Position numbers and translations under genes: made by a program
Assembly: GCF_049671045.1 (NCBI RefSeq)
Contig: NZ_JBATUH010000015.1
Location: 1 to 64,000 of the forward strand
Direction of reading: 5' to 3'
Length of the DNA stretch: 64,000 bases
Source: Parvibaculum sp049671045
GTDB taxonomy: Bacteria; Pseudomonadota; Alphaproteobacteria; Parvibaculales; Parvibaculaceae
In this document: positions 63,594 to 64,000 of the stretch, in pieces
How positions within the stretch are numbered: the stretch's first letter is position 1
Layout of the letters: every line of letters starts with the position of its first letter
Notes under the pieces: generated by a model
What the model saw: only the letters and a program-made list of their open reading frames with translations
Database searches by the model: none
What the model was told of the DNA's origin: nothing

Positions 63594-63785
63594 CGCTTTC
63601 ACCTTCGCAATTTCGGTCGCAATTTCAGCAATGTCCGAATGTGGCATATCGGCCGTTGGAGGCAAGCCGGCCGTTTCACGTAAGCCAGACGGGGCGGACA
63701 TAGCCAAGGCGAGCGAATTGCGGGCGCCCGGCGGGCGGTACTAGACTGACGCATGGCTTCGGGCGGGACCTCAGAGGATCGCACC

Positions 63786-64000
63786 ATGCAAGGCGTCAGG
63801 ATAAGGACGGCGAAACCCAAACTTCCGCCTGCGTCCATTGCCGCGCTCGTCGGCAAGGCCAGACTGAAATTCACAACGTTCGCTCGCAAAATGGTGCCGC
63901 CGCCGGTGGCTCTCATCGAGATGCTTTCGGGCTTCTGGATCTCGCAGGCGATCTCGGTCGTGGCGAAATTCGCCGTCGCCGACCATATGAGCGAAAGCGC
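63786..64000 (+). CDS. O-methyltransferase-type protein, N-terminal fragment (cut by window edge)
   Basis: The frame runs off the end of the window. Visible sequence includes TTFARKMVPPPVALIEMLSG then FWISQAISVVAKFAVADHMS, the dimerisation domain seen in plant-type/acetylserotonin O-methyltransferase-like proteins (family 2). The SAM-binding domain would follow outside. AGAGGA lies seven bases before ATG 63786; an in-frame ATG at 63753 lacks a ribosome site and is close to the predicted transcription start. A possible promoter TTGCGG-17-CTAGAC precedes it (about 63718-63746). Confidence 0.75.
   Translation, partial: MQGVRIRTAKPKLPPASIAALVGKARLKFTTFARKMVPPPVALIEMLSGFWISQAISVVAKFAVADHMSES

Overview
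The window reads as one continuous stretch of a GC-rich alphaproteobacterial chromosome. Gene order is the main evidence: rpsB-tsf-pyrH-frr-uppS-cdsA-dxr, proS-lolC-lolD-dnaE, a 14-gene nuoA-N operon running into birA-rnj-mce-DUF1467, and tig/clpP/clpX/lon/HU followed by tRNA-Val and tRNA-Asp. RNase J, an editing-domain-free ProRS and a DUF4167 protein fit the same class. I infer Hyphomicrobiales or a close relative, possibly Parvibaculum-like, but cannot prove the genus. I see no prophage, insertion sequence, CRISPR array or rRNA.

Layout. 1-5.5 kb (minus): translation, UMP kinase, polyprenyl and phospholipid operon behind one sigma70-type promoter and a 150-160 nt leader. 5.5-15 kb (minus): dnaE, a 46-residue membrane protein, a LysR/YeiH pair, lolCD and proS. 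15-19 kb: accessory insert holding two exported proteins of unknown function, a purine permease on the plus strand, and a candidate small RNA with its own promoter and terminator. 19-36.4 kb (minus): DUF1467, mce, RNase J, BirA and complex I. 36.5-49 kb: two tRNAs, an MFS transporter, HU, Lon, ClpX, ClpP, an ornithine/lysine decarboxylase with an upstream peptide ORF, trigger factor with a histidine-rich tail, tRNA-Leu and NAD(P)HX repair. 49-57 kb (minus): phosphatase, outer-membrane barrel, thiolase-like protein, Asd, TonB-like protein, DUF4167, esterase, aminotransferase. 57.4-59.2 kb (plus): glnB-glnA behind a sigma54-type promoter. 59.3-64 kb: VOC protein, a 0.7 kb region with a predicted structured RNA, lemA-TPM, a dispersed repeat, an Old Yellow Enzyme homologue and the start of an O-methyltransferase.

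Functional themes are protein synthesis and quality control (rpsB, tsf, frr, proS, tig, clpXP, lon), envelope building (uppS, cdsA, lolCD, TonB), respiration (nuo) and nitrogen assimilation (glnBA). Sequence motifs suggest RpoH-type promoters before clpP, lon and the DUF4167 gene.

The strongest candidates for undescribed biology are non-coding or very short: the small RNA at 18656-18796, the decarboxylase leader peptide at 45491-45595, and the RNA with a multibranch fold at 60481-60620, which follows a 9-codon ORF.
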